Shown: one piece after another, positions 1-9,413 of the stretch
How the letters are laid out: every line of letters begins with the position of its first letter
Position numbering within the stretch: the stretch's first letter is position 1
Assembly: GCA_964551995.1 (NCBI GenBank)
Contig: CAZKFD010000034.1
Location: forward strand, 1 to 64,000
Source: DATKJS01 sp964551995
Lineage (GTDB): Bacteria > Acidobacteriota > Aminicenantia > Aminicenantales > Saccharicenantaceae
Direction: 5' to 3'
DNA length: 64,000 nt
The notes under the pieces: generated by a model
What the model was told of the DNA's origin: nothing
Databases searched by the model: none
What the model saw: only the letters and a program-made list of their open reading frames with translations
Position numbers and translations under genes: made by a program

Positions 1-7
1 GGTCGCG

Positions 8-931
8 ATGAGCGAAGAGGAGTGGCGGCGCAAGCTTACTGCCCCTCAATATCGGGTCTTGCGTGAGCACGGGACGGAACGCGCCGGTTCGAGCTCGCTG
101 GACAAGGAATACGGCGACGGCGTCTATCATTGTGCCGGCTGCGGTCAACCGCTTTTTGCCTCGAACGCCAAGTTCAACAGCGGCACCGGGTGGCCGAGCT
201 TCTGGTCGCCGCTCGACCAGGCGGTCGAAACCCAAACCGACCGCAGCTTTTTCATGACTCGCACGGAAGTGCATTGCAGCCGCTGTGGCGGCCACCTCGG
301 CCATGTCTTCGACGACGGCCCCGAGCCGACGTATCTCCACTACTGCATCAACTCGGCCGCCCTGGACTTCAGCCCCGCGGGTGCGGCCCCGAGGAAGGAA
401 CTCCAGCCGCCCTCCGGTCCCGCGGAGGGCAAGCGGCTGGCCCCTCGGGGCCGGCGCGCCGGGGCCGTCGAGAAGGCGACCTTCGCCGCCGGCTGTTTCT
501 GGGGCGTCGAATACAAGCTCGGAAAGATCCCGGGGGTCCTTTCGACGGTCGTCGGCTACACGGGAGGCCGGACCGCCGACCCGAGCTACGAAGACGTCTG
601 CACCGACCGGACCGGCCATGCCGAAGCCGTGGAAGTCACATTCGATCCCGCCAAACTGAGCTACGAGGAGCTCGTCCGGCATTTCTTCAGCCTTCATGAC
701 CCCACGCAAGTCAATCGTCAGGGCCCGGACGAAGGCACCCAGTACAGGTCGGCAATTTTTTATCACGGCAAAAAGCAGAAGGAAACCGCCGGGCGGATCA
801 TGGCCGAGCTAGCGAAATCGGGCCGGTATGACAAGCCCTTGGCGACGGAACTCAAGCCCGCCGGCACGTTTTACAGGGCCGAGGAGTACCACCAGAAGTA
901 TTTCGAGAAGAACGGGGTCGCCTGCCACTGA
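8..931 (+). CDS. msrBA: Bifunctional methionine sulfoxide reductase MsrB-MsrA fusion
   Basis: The protein reduces both R and S diastereomers of methionine sulfoxide and so repairs oxidised proteins. The MsrB domain comes first (about residues 1-120). It has two zinc CxxC pairs (C42/C45 and C90/C93) and the HYCINS motif with the catalytic cysteine C113. A short Pro/Arg/Gly-rich linker leads to the MsrA domain (about 155-307), which opens with the GCFWG motif (catalytic C163). At 307 aa it has the size expected for a two-domain fusion. The order MsrB-MsrA is less common than MsrA-MsrB. No signal peptide is visible, so it is probably cytosolic. The ATG lies 8 bases into the window, so its ribosome binding site cannot be judged. 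Confidence 0.95.
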   Translation: MSEEEWRRKLTAPQYRVLREHGTERAGSSSLDKEYGDGVYHCAGCGQPLFASNAKFNSGTGWPSFWSPLDQAVETQTDRSFFMTRTEVHCSRCGGHLGHVFDDGPEPTYLHYCINSAALDFSPAGAAPRKELQPPSGPAEGKRLAPRGRRAGAVEKATFAAGCFWGVEYKLGKIPGVLSTVVGYTGGRTADPSYEDVCTDRTGHAEAVEVTFDPAKLSYEELVRHFFSLHDPTQVNRQGPDEGTQYRSAIFYHGKKQKETAGRIMAELAKSGRYDKPLATELKPAGTFYRAEEYHQKYFEKNGVACH

Positions 932-1045
932 AACCCGGCAGGGGATTTTTCCCGGCATCCGGAAAGACATTTTTTTGTATCCCCCAATGTCCTCTTTCGA
1001 TGACAGTTTTTGTCCGGTTAGAAGATAGGCGCCAGGGGACAGAAT

Positions 1046-1061
1046 TGGCACGAATCTTGGT
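1046..1061 (+). promoter_or_regulatory. Near-consensus sigma-54-type element upstream of rpoD
   Basis: TGGCACG is followed after four bases by TTGGT, against the sigma-54 -24/-12 pattern TGGCACG-N4-TTGCW. The -24 half is perfect, but the -12 GC is GG. It sits 276 bp before rpoD, just after a GGGGACAGA motif, so it could equally be part of a dispersed intergenic repeat. Confidence 0.25.
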
Positions 1062-1137
1062 TAATATCGGCATAAGATCATATAAGATCACCGTTGAAGG
1101 AGGCCTTAAAAATAAGGGCAAAATGATAAGAAATATC

Positions 1138-1166
1138 TTGACAAAGGGCGGGAAAAGTCGTATTTT
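1138..1166 (+). promoter_or_regulatory. Sigma-70-type promoter for rpoD
   Basis: A perfect -35 TTGACA (1138-1143) is followed after 17 bases by TATTTT (1161-1166). The predicted leader to the rpoD ATG is about 165 nt. GGAAAA and TTTTCC form an inverted repeat with a 6-nt spacer at 1151-1168, directly over the -10 region, and could be an operator. Nothing else in the 932-1336 gap looks coding. Confidence 0.5.
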
Positions 1167-1336
1167 CCGCGCTTCATATCTAGAGCGTCCCGCCCCTCGG
1201 GGGGTAACTATTAACCCCTTTCCCGCGTTATAGGACAAGTGGTCGAGGGCAGAAGAGCAAAAAATGCTTTACTTTTGAAACGGAATGCTTATATATAGAG
1301 TATTCCTATGAGAATAGTAAGATAAAGGACAAAACG

Positions 1337-2779
<1,443 letters not shown>

Positions 2780-2896
2780 CCGCCCGGCGCGGGCCGAAAA
2801 GGGGCGCTCCGTCTGTGGGGGGAAGCCGACCGGACCCTCCTTGAAAGCGGCCGCGGTTTCTGGTAGTCTATGGGGCAATCGTGGCCAGGTCAAAAC

Positions 2897-3865
2897 ATGA
2901 GCTTCGAACGAATCGGCTTCATCGCGCCGTCCACCTGCCTGCCGCGTTGTGAGAAACCCGCCCTTCGGAAAACCGCCGGCCTGCTGAGGAAAGCCCTGGG
3001 CGTCACGGAGATCTACTTCAGCCCGCACCTGTTCTCGAGCGATGAGAAGATCGACCACGTCACTGCGCCCGCCGAGCAGCGGGCGGAGATCTTCAAGAGG
3101 GCCATCCGCGAGCTCGACCTGATCATCTCGGTGGCCGGGGGGACGGGCGCCGAAGACCTCCAGCGCCGGATGGACAAGAAGGACTTCCGCATCATCCGGG
3201 AGCGGCGCCCCCTGTTCATCGGGTTTTCGGACTTCACCTTCCTTCTGAACGAGATCTACTACGCGTCCCGGGTGCCCGTCGTCTATTTCCCCTCCCTCAA
3301 GCTCGGCCAGGGCAATTTCAAGAAGATCTTCGCCCTGATCTCGGGAGAGGAGATCCACTACAAGGGACGGGCCTGGCTGACCGTCCCTCCGCCCCGCAAG
3401 CTCTCCGGCATACCGATCGGCGGCAACCTCTCCACATTCGTCAACTTCCTCAACCGCAAGAAGCCGCCCCGCTTCAGCTGGAGGCGCCACATCCTGTTCT
3501 TCGAGGACATCGGCGTCGACGTCGAGGACCTCCACCGGCTCCTGGCCGCCCTCCGTCGCCACAGCGTCTTCAAGGAGATCAAGGGGGTGGTCGTCGGCTC
3601 GGTCAGCCCGTCGAACAAGAACTCGCACGGGAAGAAACAGCAGAACGAGGCCCTGAAGTTCATCAAGACCTATCTCGCCGACGTCATCGCGGAGCGCCGG
3701 AAAAGGGGCTTCCCCCTGCCTATCCTGGCCGTGTCCAACTTCGGCCACAACATCCAGCGCAGCCTCATGGCTGTGCCCATCGGCGGGCGCGTGACGATCT
3801 CCAAGGCCAAGAGGATCACGTTCTGGATCAAGGGCCGGCCGGCCCGGAACAGCCAGGGTTCTTGA
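2897..3865 (+). CDS. LD-carboxypeptidase (peptidase family S66)
   Basis: Likely cytosolic murein-recycling enzyme that removes the terminal D-alanine from muropeptide tetrapeptides. The family pattern is present: an N-terminal substrate-binding fold beginning GFIAPS, the GFSD motif with the nucleophile serine (about S111), a FEDIG glutamate region in the middle, and a GHN histidine near the C-terminus, giving the Ser-Glu-His triad. The length of 322 aa is normal for S66. An ATG 27 bases upstream is in frame, but homology starts at MSFERIGF, so I chose the second ATG. No signal peptide is seen. It stands 118 bp downstream of rpoD on the same strand and converges with the next gene. Confidence 0.85.
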   Translation: MSFERIGFIAPSTCLPRCEKPALRKTAGLLRKALGVTEIYFSPHLFSSDEKIDHVTAPAEQRAEIFKRAIRELDLIISVAGGTGAEDLQRRMDKKDFRIIRERRPLFIGFSDFTFLLNEIYYASRVPVVYFPSLKLGQGNFKKIFALISGEEIHYKGRAWLTVPPPRKLSGIPIGGNLSTFVNFLNRKKPPRFSWRRHILFFEDIGVDVEDLHRLLAALRRHSVFKEIKGVVVGSVSPSNKNSHGKKQQNEALKFIKTYLADVIAERRKRGFPLPILAVSNFGHNIQRSLMAVPIGGRVTISKAKRITFWIKGRPARNSQGS

Positions 3866-3884
3866 GGCCGCCCACTCCCCTCGC

Positions 3885-4796
3885 CTATTTCCTGAGGTAG
3901 ATCAGCGCCTGGAGCGCGGCGACGCACCCTTCGCCGGCCGCGGCCACGACCTGGAGGCCGCCGCACGTGATGTCGCCCGCCGCGAAGACGCCGGGGATGT
4001 TGGTCCGCTGAAACCGGTCGACGGCGACGCACTGTTTGTGGTCGAGCGTCAGGCCGGCCCGCCCGAGGAGCGGGCCGGGCGGGATCTCCCGGAACAGGAA
4101 GACCGCCGACGTCGGCACCTCCTCGGCGCTCCCGTCTCCTTCGAGCAGGATCTTCTCGACCCGCTGATCGCCGGCGATCTCGACGGCGCGGACGTCCCAG
4201 CGCACGGCGATCCCCCGGGACTCAATCTTCGAGACCTCGCCTTCGGGAAGCGCGGCCCGGGCCGTCTCGGGGACCCAGAGGACCCGGCAACCCATCTCCT
4301 GGAGCGCCACGACGTCTTCCCGGGCCTCCCCGGAATGCCCGACGGCGACAACGGAGGCGCCGCGAAAGAGGGGGCCGTCGCAAGTGGCGCAGTAACTCAC
4401 GCCCTGCCCGATGAGCCTCTCCTCGCCCCGGATCAGCCGCTCCCTGGGAACGGGCTTCCCGGTGGCCAGGATCACGGCGCCGGCTTCGATGATGAACTCC
4501 TTGGCTGTGATGTATTTGGGGTCGGTGTCCAAGCCGAAGGCAATCGCGTCGCCGGAGAGGATCTCGGCCCCGAATCCGGTCGTCTGGGCCCGGAACCTGC
4601 CCAGAAGCTCCCGGCTCCCGATGGAGGGAAACCCCGGATAGTTTTCGATCTCGTAATTGACCGAGAGCCGGGACGCGGCGCGCCCCTCGAGGATGAGTGT
4701 CTTCTTCCCCGCCCGGGCCGCATAGAGCCCGGCCGTCAGCCCGGCGGGTCCCGCCCCGATGATGAGGATGTCGGTCTGAATGTTCCGAATGGTCAT
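3885..4796 (-). CDS. Thioredoxin-reductase-like FAD/NAD(P) disulfide oxidoreductase
   Basis: Flavoprotein that likely moves electrons from NAD(P)H to a disulfide partner. It begins with the FAD-binding motif GAGPAGLTAGLYAARAG (about residues 14-30), has the CATC redox-active disulfide in the middle, a second nucleotide-binding stretch (VVAVGHSGEA) and the C-terminal FAD motif GVFAAGDI. The NAD(P) glycine motif GHSGEA departs from the usual GGGDSA, so cofactor preference is uncertain. Its 303 aa match bacterial TrxB. A longer frame extends upstream, but the family start is MTIRNIQTD. It lies 11 bp after the small membrane protein gene and forms a three-gene minus-strand set with the XRE/ImmA regulator. 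Confidence 0.88.
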   Translation of the reverse strand: MTIRNIQTDILIIGAGPAGLTAGLYAARAGKKTLILEGRAASRLSVNYEIENYPGFPSIGSRELLGRFRAQTTGFGAEILSGDAIAFGLDTDPKYITAKEFIIEAGAVILATGKPVPRERLIRGEERLIGQGVSYCATCDGPLFRGASVVAVGHSGEAREDVVALQEMGCRVLWVPETARAALPEGEVSKIESRGIAVRWDVRAVEIAGDQRVEKILLEGDGSAEEVPTSAVFLFREIPPGPLLGRAGLTLDHKQCVAVDRFQRTNIPGVFAAGDITCGGLQVVAAAGEGCVAALQALIYLRK

Positions 4797-4807
4797 CGTG
4801 CGTGTCC

Positions 4808-5248
4808 CTATTTCACGAGCCGGCCGCTGTCGGCCACTTTCCACTGGCCGCCGACCTCCACATACAGGAGCGTCCGCTCGACCGGCCTCTGCTTCTCGTT
4901 CTTGTACCTGAGGTCGACGATCATCCAGTCCTGCATCCCCCGGTGGACCATCTCCAGGACCGCTTCGTTGGCTCCGGCGAAGTTGGAGCCGTGGAACTTC
5001 TTGAGCACGGACACGTTCCGGCCGTAGTTCCTGATGGAGATGGGCAGAAGCCCCTTCTGGGCGGCGTCGGTCTTGAGGTAATCCTCGACGGAGTTCCTGG
5101 GGGAATAGCTGTCGTCCACGGTCACCCACGGGTATTCGTCGGGGCTTTTCCCGCCCGGGCCGGACACGGCCTTGATGCCGAAATAGAGGCCGACGGCCGC
5201 CGCGTCGATCGCGAGGAAGATGATGATCACCTTGAGCGCCTTAGTCAT
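4808..5248 (-). CDS. Single-pass membrane protein of unknown function
   Basis: The 146-aa protein has one N-terminal hydrophobic segment (about residues 5-26) and then a soluble domain ending in a YVEVGGQWKVAD-type strand pattern, which resembles lumazine-binding or NTF2-like folds, though I cannot assign a family. It most likely sits in the inner membrane with its domain outside. The ribosome site GGAGAGG precedes the ATG by four bases. The gene starts inside the 3' end of the XRE/ImmA gene (8-nt overlap) and is followed after 11 bp by the thioredoxin-reductase-like gene, so translation is probably coupled. Function unknown. Confidence 0.7.
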   Translation of the reverse strand: MTKALKVIIIFLAIDAAAVGLYFGIKAVSGPGGKSPDEYPWVTVDDSYSPRNSVEDYLKTDAAQKGLLPISIRNYGRNVSVLKKFHGSNFAGANEAVLEMVHRGMQDWMIVDLRYKNEKQRPVERTLLYVEVGGQWKVADSGRLVK

Positions 5249-6338
5249 GAGTCCTCTCCGGTTTCGGGGCCGGCTCCGGCCGCCCTCCCTTGGGCCTGGC
5301 CGCGGCCGCCGCCTCCGACGTCAGGAGACGGAAGCGCTCCGAGGGGATCGCGCGGGACCGGGATTTCCGGAACAGCGGCCGGGCGTGCCGCTCTTCTTCG
5401 CCCGACGCGTTGCCGAAGATCCCGTTCTCGCGGTCCCCGGGGTTCCGCTTGAAAAACTCCTCGAACTTCGCCTCCGGCAAGTGGTCCAGGCCGCGCAGGG
5501 CCCGCAGCATCGCCCGCGTGCTCACGCCGAAATAGCGCTTGAGGAACAGGACATCGTCGTAGGCGAGACTCCGGCTCCGGACGTCCTTCTCGACGAGCTC
5601 CCTGAGCTTCATCCGGGGGATGAGAAAATGCGAGGCAAAGGCCTGGGCGAACTGCTCCCGCGGCGGATATAGAGAGACGTACTCGTCGATGACGACGTCC
5701 GCGCCGTCGATGATCGGCCCTTCCCCCCGGTCCTTAAGGTAGTGGCAGTACTCGTGGGCCGCGATCTGGGCCTGGAGGCCCTGGGGCTCGTTGGCGTTGA
5801 TGGCCGCGAAGGCCGCGCCCCGCGCGCTGTCGAAGACGAAAAGGCCCGAGATGCGGCACTCCTCGGGGAACGGGTGCCGCGCGATCCGGCAGCCGTTCGT
5901 CTCGCACAGCCCGAAGATGTCGCGGACGGGCTCGGTGCCGAGGCCCAGGCGCCGCCGTTCATCGACAGCCAGGCGCTCGGGCGAAATATGGGAGTAGACG
6001 GGAGCGAGGTCGAGCCGGCGGCCCGTGAGCTCCTCGATCTCGAGGTATTTCTCGCAATAGGCCCGGAAACGCAGGACCTCCTTTCGAGCGCGCTCGTCGC
6101 CGGCAACCTGGGCCAGGAGGGCTTCGAAGGCGGGCTGTTTTTCTTCGAAGAAGAAGGCCACCGTCTTGTTGAGGAAATGGGCGACCCGCTCGAGAGTATC
6201 GACGCTCGGCGTCCTCTTTCCGGACTCGAGGAGTGAGATGTATTCGGAGGACAAGCCCAAGGCCTTGGCAAAGGCCCCCTGGCTGAGGTTGACTTCTTCC
6301 CGGGCCCTCTTGAGCCGGACTCCGAGGCTCTTGTCCAT
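5241..6338 (-). CDS. XRE-family regulator with ImmA/IrrE-type metallopeptidase domain
   Basis: A DNA-binding helix-turn-helix (about residues 6-62, with LSQGAFAKALGLS and YISLLESGKRTP) is joined to a zinc peptidase domain with the HEYCH motif (H195-H199). Proteins of this build often act as repressors or cleave a partner repressor under stress, as ImmA does with ImmR and IrrE/PprI with DdrO. Here both functions sit on one chain. The C-terminal 60 residues are Arg/Pro-rich and probably disordered. A strong divergent promoter region precedes it. The gene overlaps the next minus-strand gene by 8 nt, so it may govern its own operon and the PAS-GGDEF gene across the gap. Confidence 0.85.
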   Translation of the reverse strand: MDKSLGVRLKRAREEVNLSQGAFAKALGLSSEYISLLESGKRTPSVDTLERVAHFLNKTVAFFFEEKQPAFEALLAQVAGDERARKEVLRFRAYCEKYLEIEELTGRRLDLAPVYSHISPERLAVDERRRLGLGTEPVRDIFGLCETNGCRIARHPFPEECRISGLFVFDSARGAAFAAINANEPQGLQAQIAAHEYCHYLKDRGEGPIIDGADVVIDEYVSLYPPREQFAQAFASHFLIPRMKLRELVEKDVRSRSLAYDDVLFLKRYFGVSTRAMLRALRGLDHLPEAKFEEFFKRNPGDRENGIFGNASGEEERHARPLFRKSRSRAIPSERFRLLTSEAAAAARPKGGRPEPAPKPERTHD

Positions 6339-6365
6339 GCCTGCGCACCCCTGGGCGATGCGGTT

Positions 6366-6394
6366 AGAATAACATAGGGTTAGGAGGGTGTCAA
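6366..6394 (-). promoter_or_regulatory. Sigma-70-type promoter for the XRE/ImmA operon
   Basis: On the minus strand TTGACA (6394-6389) is followed after exactly 17 bases by TATTCT (6371-6366). The leader to the ATG at 6338 is only about 20 nt. It is back-to-back with the plus-strand promoter at 6409-6437, and the two -35 boxes are 14 bp apart. Confidence 0.6.
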
Positions 6395-6408
6395 CGGCCC
6401 CGGCCCTT

Positions 6409-6437
6409 TTGACAAAGCGCGCCGTCTCTGATAAGAA
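6409..6437 (+). promoter_or_regulatory. Sigma-70-type promoter for the PAS-GGDEF gene
   Basis: TTGACA (6409-6414) is followed after 17 bases by TAAGAA (6432-6437), or after 18 by AAGAAT. The -35 is perfect and the -10 is weak. It is divergent with the regulator promoter, so one operator between them could control both. Confidence 0.45.
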
Positions 6438-6486
6438 TTAGGGTCTGCGGGAGCAGGCCCGCAAGATCACAGTTCAGGTTGAGAGC

Positions 6487-7440
6487 ATGGCTGAACACAA
6501 CATCCTGGAAATCTTCAAGGGCGCCGCAATGGGGTTCTGCAACCTGGTCCTCAATCAGGTCAAGGACGGGGTTTCCTGTGTCGGCAGGGACAGGAAGATC
6601 GTCTACTGGAACAAGGCCGCCGAGCAGATCACGGGCCTCGAGGGCGGGGACATTGTGGGCAAACAGTGCTTCGAGGACCTTTCGCTGTTCGTGGACCGGG
6701 ACGGCGTGAACATCTGCCGGGAGAAATGCCCGGTCGAACTCACCCTCAAGGACGGCACGATCCGCAGCCTAGAGGTCTATATTCGCCACAAGGAGGGCTT
6801 CCGCCTCCCCGTCTCCCTCCGCATCCTGCCCGTCTTCAAGGAGGACGGATCGATCATCGGGGCCGTCGAAACGTTCTCCAACGCGGCCCCCAAGGTCAGC
6901 ATCCCGCTCTCCGTCCCCGAGCTCGAGAAGATGGCCCTCGTCGACGCCGACACCGGGATCGCGAAAAAGCCGTACCTCGACATGATGCTCAAGGTCCGGC
7001 TGGAGGAGTTCCAGAAGTTCGGCCTGTCGTTCGCCGTCATTTATGTCGACATCGACAACTTCACTAAAACGCTCGAGAAGTTCGGCCGGTTCAACGGCAA
7101 CAAGATCCTGAGGACGGTGGCCCGCACGCTCCAGAAGAATATCCGCTATTTCGACATCGTGGGCCGCTGGAACACCGAGGAATTCCTCGTCGTCCTTCTC
7201 AACATCGACGAAAGCCGCCTGGACATCGTGGCCAACAAGCTCCGCCTCCTCGTCGCGGAATCCTACATCACGACCGAGACCGGCATGCTGAACGCAACCG
7301 TGTCCATCGGGGCCAGCATCGTCCAGCGCTACGATTCCGTCGAAGCCCTCATCAAGCGGACCGAGCAGCTTATGATGCACAGCAAGTGGCTTGGCCGCAA
7401 CCGCGTCAGCCTCAGCTTCACGCAGAAGGACGTCGGCTGA
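6487..7440 (+). CDS. PAS-GGDEF protein with degenerate active site but intact I-site
   Basis: A PAS sensor domain (about residues 20-135, with NKAAEQITG) precedes a GGDEF domain (about 150-317). The catalytic GGDEF signature is replaced by NTEEF (229-233), losing the glycines that hold GTP. The allosteric c-di-GMP site RxxD is kept as RYFD (220-223), exactly five residues before it. In the diguanylate cyclase family this pattern suggests a c-di-GMP receptor rather than an enzyme, but that is inference. Three cysteines in the PAS region (C61, C77, C81) could bind a metal or respond to redox state. There is no membrane segment, so it is probably cytosolic. It is transcribed divergently from the XRE/ImmA operon. 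Confidence 0.85.
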   Translation: MAEHNILEIFKGAAMGFCNLVLNQVKDGVSCVGRDRKIVYWNKAAEQITGLEGGDIVGKQCFEDLSLFVDRDGVNICREKCPVELTLKDGTIRSLEVYIRHKEGFRLPVSLRILPVFKEDGSIIGAVETFSNAAPKVSIPLSVPELEKMALVDADTGIAKKPYLDMMLKVRLEEFQKFGLSFAVIYVDIDNFTKTLEKFGRFNGNKILRTVARTLQKNIRYFDIVGRWNTEEFLVVLLNIDESRLDIVANKLRLLVAESYITTETGMLNATVSIGASIVQRYDSVEALIKRTEQLMMHSKWLGRNRVSLSFTQKDVG

Positions 7441-7441
7441 T

Positions 7442-7480
7442 AAAAAGGCCCCCTTCCCCGGGGGGTGCGGGAAAAGGGGC
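7442..7480 (-). terminator. Rho-independent terminator of the SH3-like gene
   Basis: On the minus strand a stem GCCCCTT / AAGGGGGC with a GC-rich loop is followed by CTTTTT. It lies 15 bp after the stop of the 7495-8397 gene and separates it from the converging PAS-GGDEF gene. Confidence 0.65.
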
Positions 7481-7494
7481 AAAGAAAGGAGGGG

Positions 7495-8397
7495 TTATGA
7501 AGAGGTCTTTTTGGCCTTGACGTCGTTGAGCTCGGCGTTCAGGGCCACATGATCGTTGCCGCCGCCGAGCGTGACGCGGACTTCGGTATCGCGGAACACC
7601 CAGTCCGACATGAACTCCACTTGGCCCTTGCTCAGGGCGATTCCCCAGCAGTCGACCTGCTTCTCGTAGGAATGATCCTGCCAGATCACCCGGTCGGACC
7701 GCGGCGCGCCGGCCTTGGCCGTGAGGAAGCCGCGGATCTTGTTGTAATCCTCGAGGTACCGGCCCTTGTCCGCGTAGTTTTCGAGGAGGTGGAGCCGGGC
7801 CCCGACGAGCCGCTGATCGTCGAGGATATACTCGAGCTGGCATTTCTTGTTCATGATTTCCCGCTGGTAGATGAGCACCTCGCGTCCTTCCGAAACGTCC
7901 AGGCTCTGGGGCTTGCCCTCGACCCGCAGGATCTCGCGCTTCGTCGTCCCCCACTCCAGCCCCGGCTTGTAGGAGGCGTCGAAGTCGATCTCGGCCGGCT
8001 CCAGGATTTCGTCCTCCGAGCTGATGTGGATCACCTTGAGCGTCGAAAACAGCTTGCGGACGCAGTCGTCGCGAACGTATCCCTCCCGGGTGTTCCCGGA
8101 CTGAAGGGAGGTGAAATAAACGTAATACCAGTTGAGCCTCAGTTTCACGGCGCTCGCCAGCGTCAGGATGGACCCCCGGGGCAGGGTCTCGATGACGGGG
8201 CTGCCGTCGTCGGGGTCGAGCCGGACGGCGGCCGTATCCTGAATGACCTGGAGCCTCTTGCCGTCGGCCCGCGACGGAGCCGGCCCGAGCGCGCACAGGA
8301 GGGCCGCCGCGAGGGCCAGGGCGAGCGCGAACGGCCAGTGTCGCCGGTCGGTTCTCGCCCTCTTCAGGATTCCAGGCCTTCCCGCGATCGAAGCCAT
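7495..8397 (-). CDS. Exported protein with bacterial SH3-like domain
   Basis: An N-terminal Arg-rich stretch and a long Ala/Leu hydrophobic segment (about residues 22-42) form a signal peptide or anchor. A domain at about 50-115 has the look of a bacterial SH3 domain (AAVRLDPDDGSPVIETLPRG, then GYVRDDCVRK), which often binds cell wall. The remaining 180 residues match nothing I recognise. I start at the ATG preceded by GGAAGGG at 8 nt (300 aa). An upstream in-frame ATG seven codons earlier has poorer spacing. The gene is alone, with its own terminator. The role is probably in the envelope, without further support. Confidence 0.65.
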   Translation of the reverse strand: MASIAGRPGILKRARTDRRHWPFALALALAAALLCALGPAPSRADGKRLQVIQDTAAVRLDPDDGSPVIETLPRGSILTLASAVKLRLNWYYVYFTSLQSGNTREGYVRDDCVRKLFSTLKVIHISSEDEILEPAEIDFDASYKPGLEWGTTKREILRVEGKPQSLDVSEGREVLIYQREIMNKKCQLEYILDDQRLVGARLHLLENYADKGRYLEDYNKIRGFLTAKAGAPRSDRVIWQDHSYEKQVDCWGIALSKGQVEFMSDWVFRDTEVRVTLGGGNDHVALNAELNDVKAKKTSS

Positions 8398-8624
8398 CTT
8401 TGAATCCCTTCCCATCATTCCTTCGAAGATAATATCGGCGGGACCTGGAACGCGGGCAATCCTCCCCCGCGGCGGTTTCCTGGGGGATAATTCTCACCGC
8501 GGGAGGGGAGGCGAAGAGGCCGTTTCTCCCCCCTCGGACGGCCGGCTCGCCCGATGGCCCCTCCGTCGAAGAGAGGGCCACGGCTATGGAGTGGACGCGG
8601 TGCTGAGGGCGGATCCCCTGCGCT

Positions 8625-9413
8625 TCAGGCGTAGCTGTGCAGGCCGGCCAGCAGATAGTTGACGCCGAAGTACGTGAACAGCGCGGCCAGGAACCCGACG
8701 AGGGCGATGATCGCCGACCTCTTGCCCTTCCATCCCATGACGATCCGGGTGTGCAGGTACAGCGCGAAGACGAGCCAGGTGATGAGGCTCCAGACCTCCT
8801 TGGGGTCCCAACTCCAGTAGGCGCCCCAGGCCTTGTATGCCCAAACCATGCCGAAGATGAGGCCGCCGAGGGTGAAGAGAGGAAATCCGACGGCCACCGA
8901 GTGGTAGCTCACGGCATCCATCTTCTCTCTCTTCTCGTCCGAATCGGCGCGCAGATAGAGGATGCTCGTGACGAAGGCCACGGCGAAAAAGGCCTCCCCG
9001 AGGAGCGTGATCGACACGTGGAGCCACAGCCAATAGCTCTGGAGGGCCGGGACGAGCGGCATGGCTTCCTTGGGCATGAGCGGCGATGAGGCCAGGGCCA
9101 CGAGGCCCACCACGATCAGCATCAGGTAGGCGCCGATCCGGGGGATGCGGAACCTGCGGTCGATGAGGATGTAGGCCAGGACGATGGCCCACGACAGGAA
9201 CGAGAGCGACTCGTACATGTTGGTGAAAGGCGCGTGGCCGCTCTCGAACGTCCGGACGAGCAGAGCCGCCGTGTGGAGGACGAAGCCCGCGGTGGCCAGG
9301 GCCAGCCCGATCCTCCCCCACCTGTCCTGGCCCGTGAACAAAATGGCCAGATAGGACAGCGCCGCCAGGATGTAAAGGACGAAGACGGCCGTGAAAAGCG
9401 GCGTCTCGATCAT
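8625..9413 (-). CDS. ccsA: System II cytochrome c maturation protein CcsA/ResC
   Basis: Polytopic inner-membrane haem handling protein that works with ResB to deliver haem to apocytochromes c on the outer face of the membrane. About eight hydrophobic helices are visible, and the Trp-rich haem-binding WWD-type motif WGAYWSWDPKE lies near residue 200. Its length of 262 aa is at the short end for CcsA. The start is fixed by the one-base overlap TGATG with the resB stop codon. The longer upstream frame is antisense to nothing useful and is rejected. The pair indicates that c-type cytochromes are made. Confidence 0.92.
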   Translation of the reverse strand: MIETPLFTAVFVLYILAALSYLAILFTGQDRWGRIGLALATAGFVLHTAALLVRTFESGHAPFTNMYESLSFLSWAIVLAYILIDRRFRIPRIGAYLMLIVVGLVALASSPLMPKEAMPLVPALQSYWLWLHVSITLLGEAFFAVAFVTSILYLRADSDEKREKMDAVSYHSVAVGFPLFTLGGLIFGMVWAYKAWGAYWSWDPKEVWSLITWLVFALYLHTRIVMGWKGKRSAIIALVGFLAALFTYFGVNYLLAGLHSYA

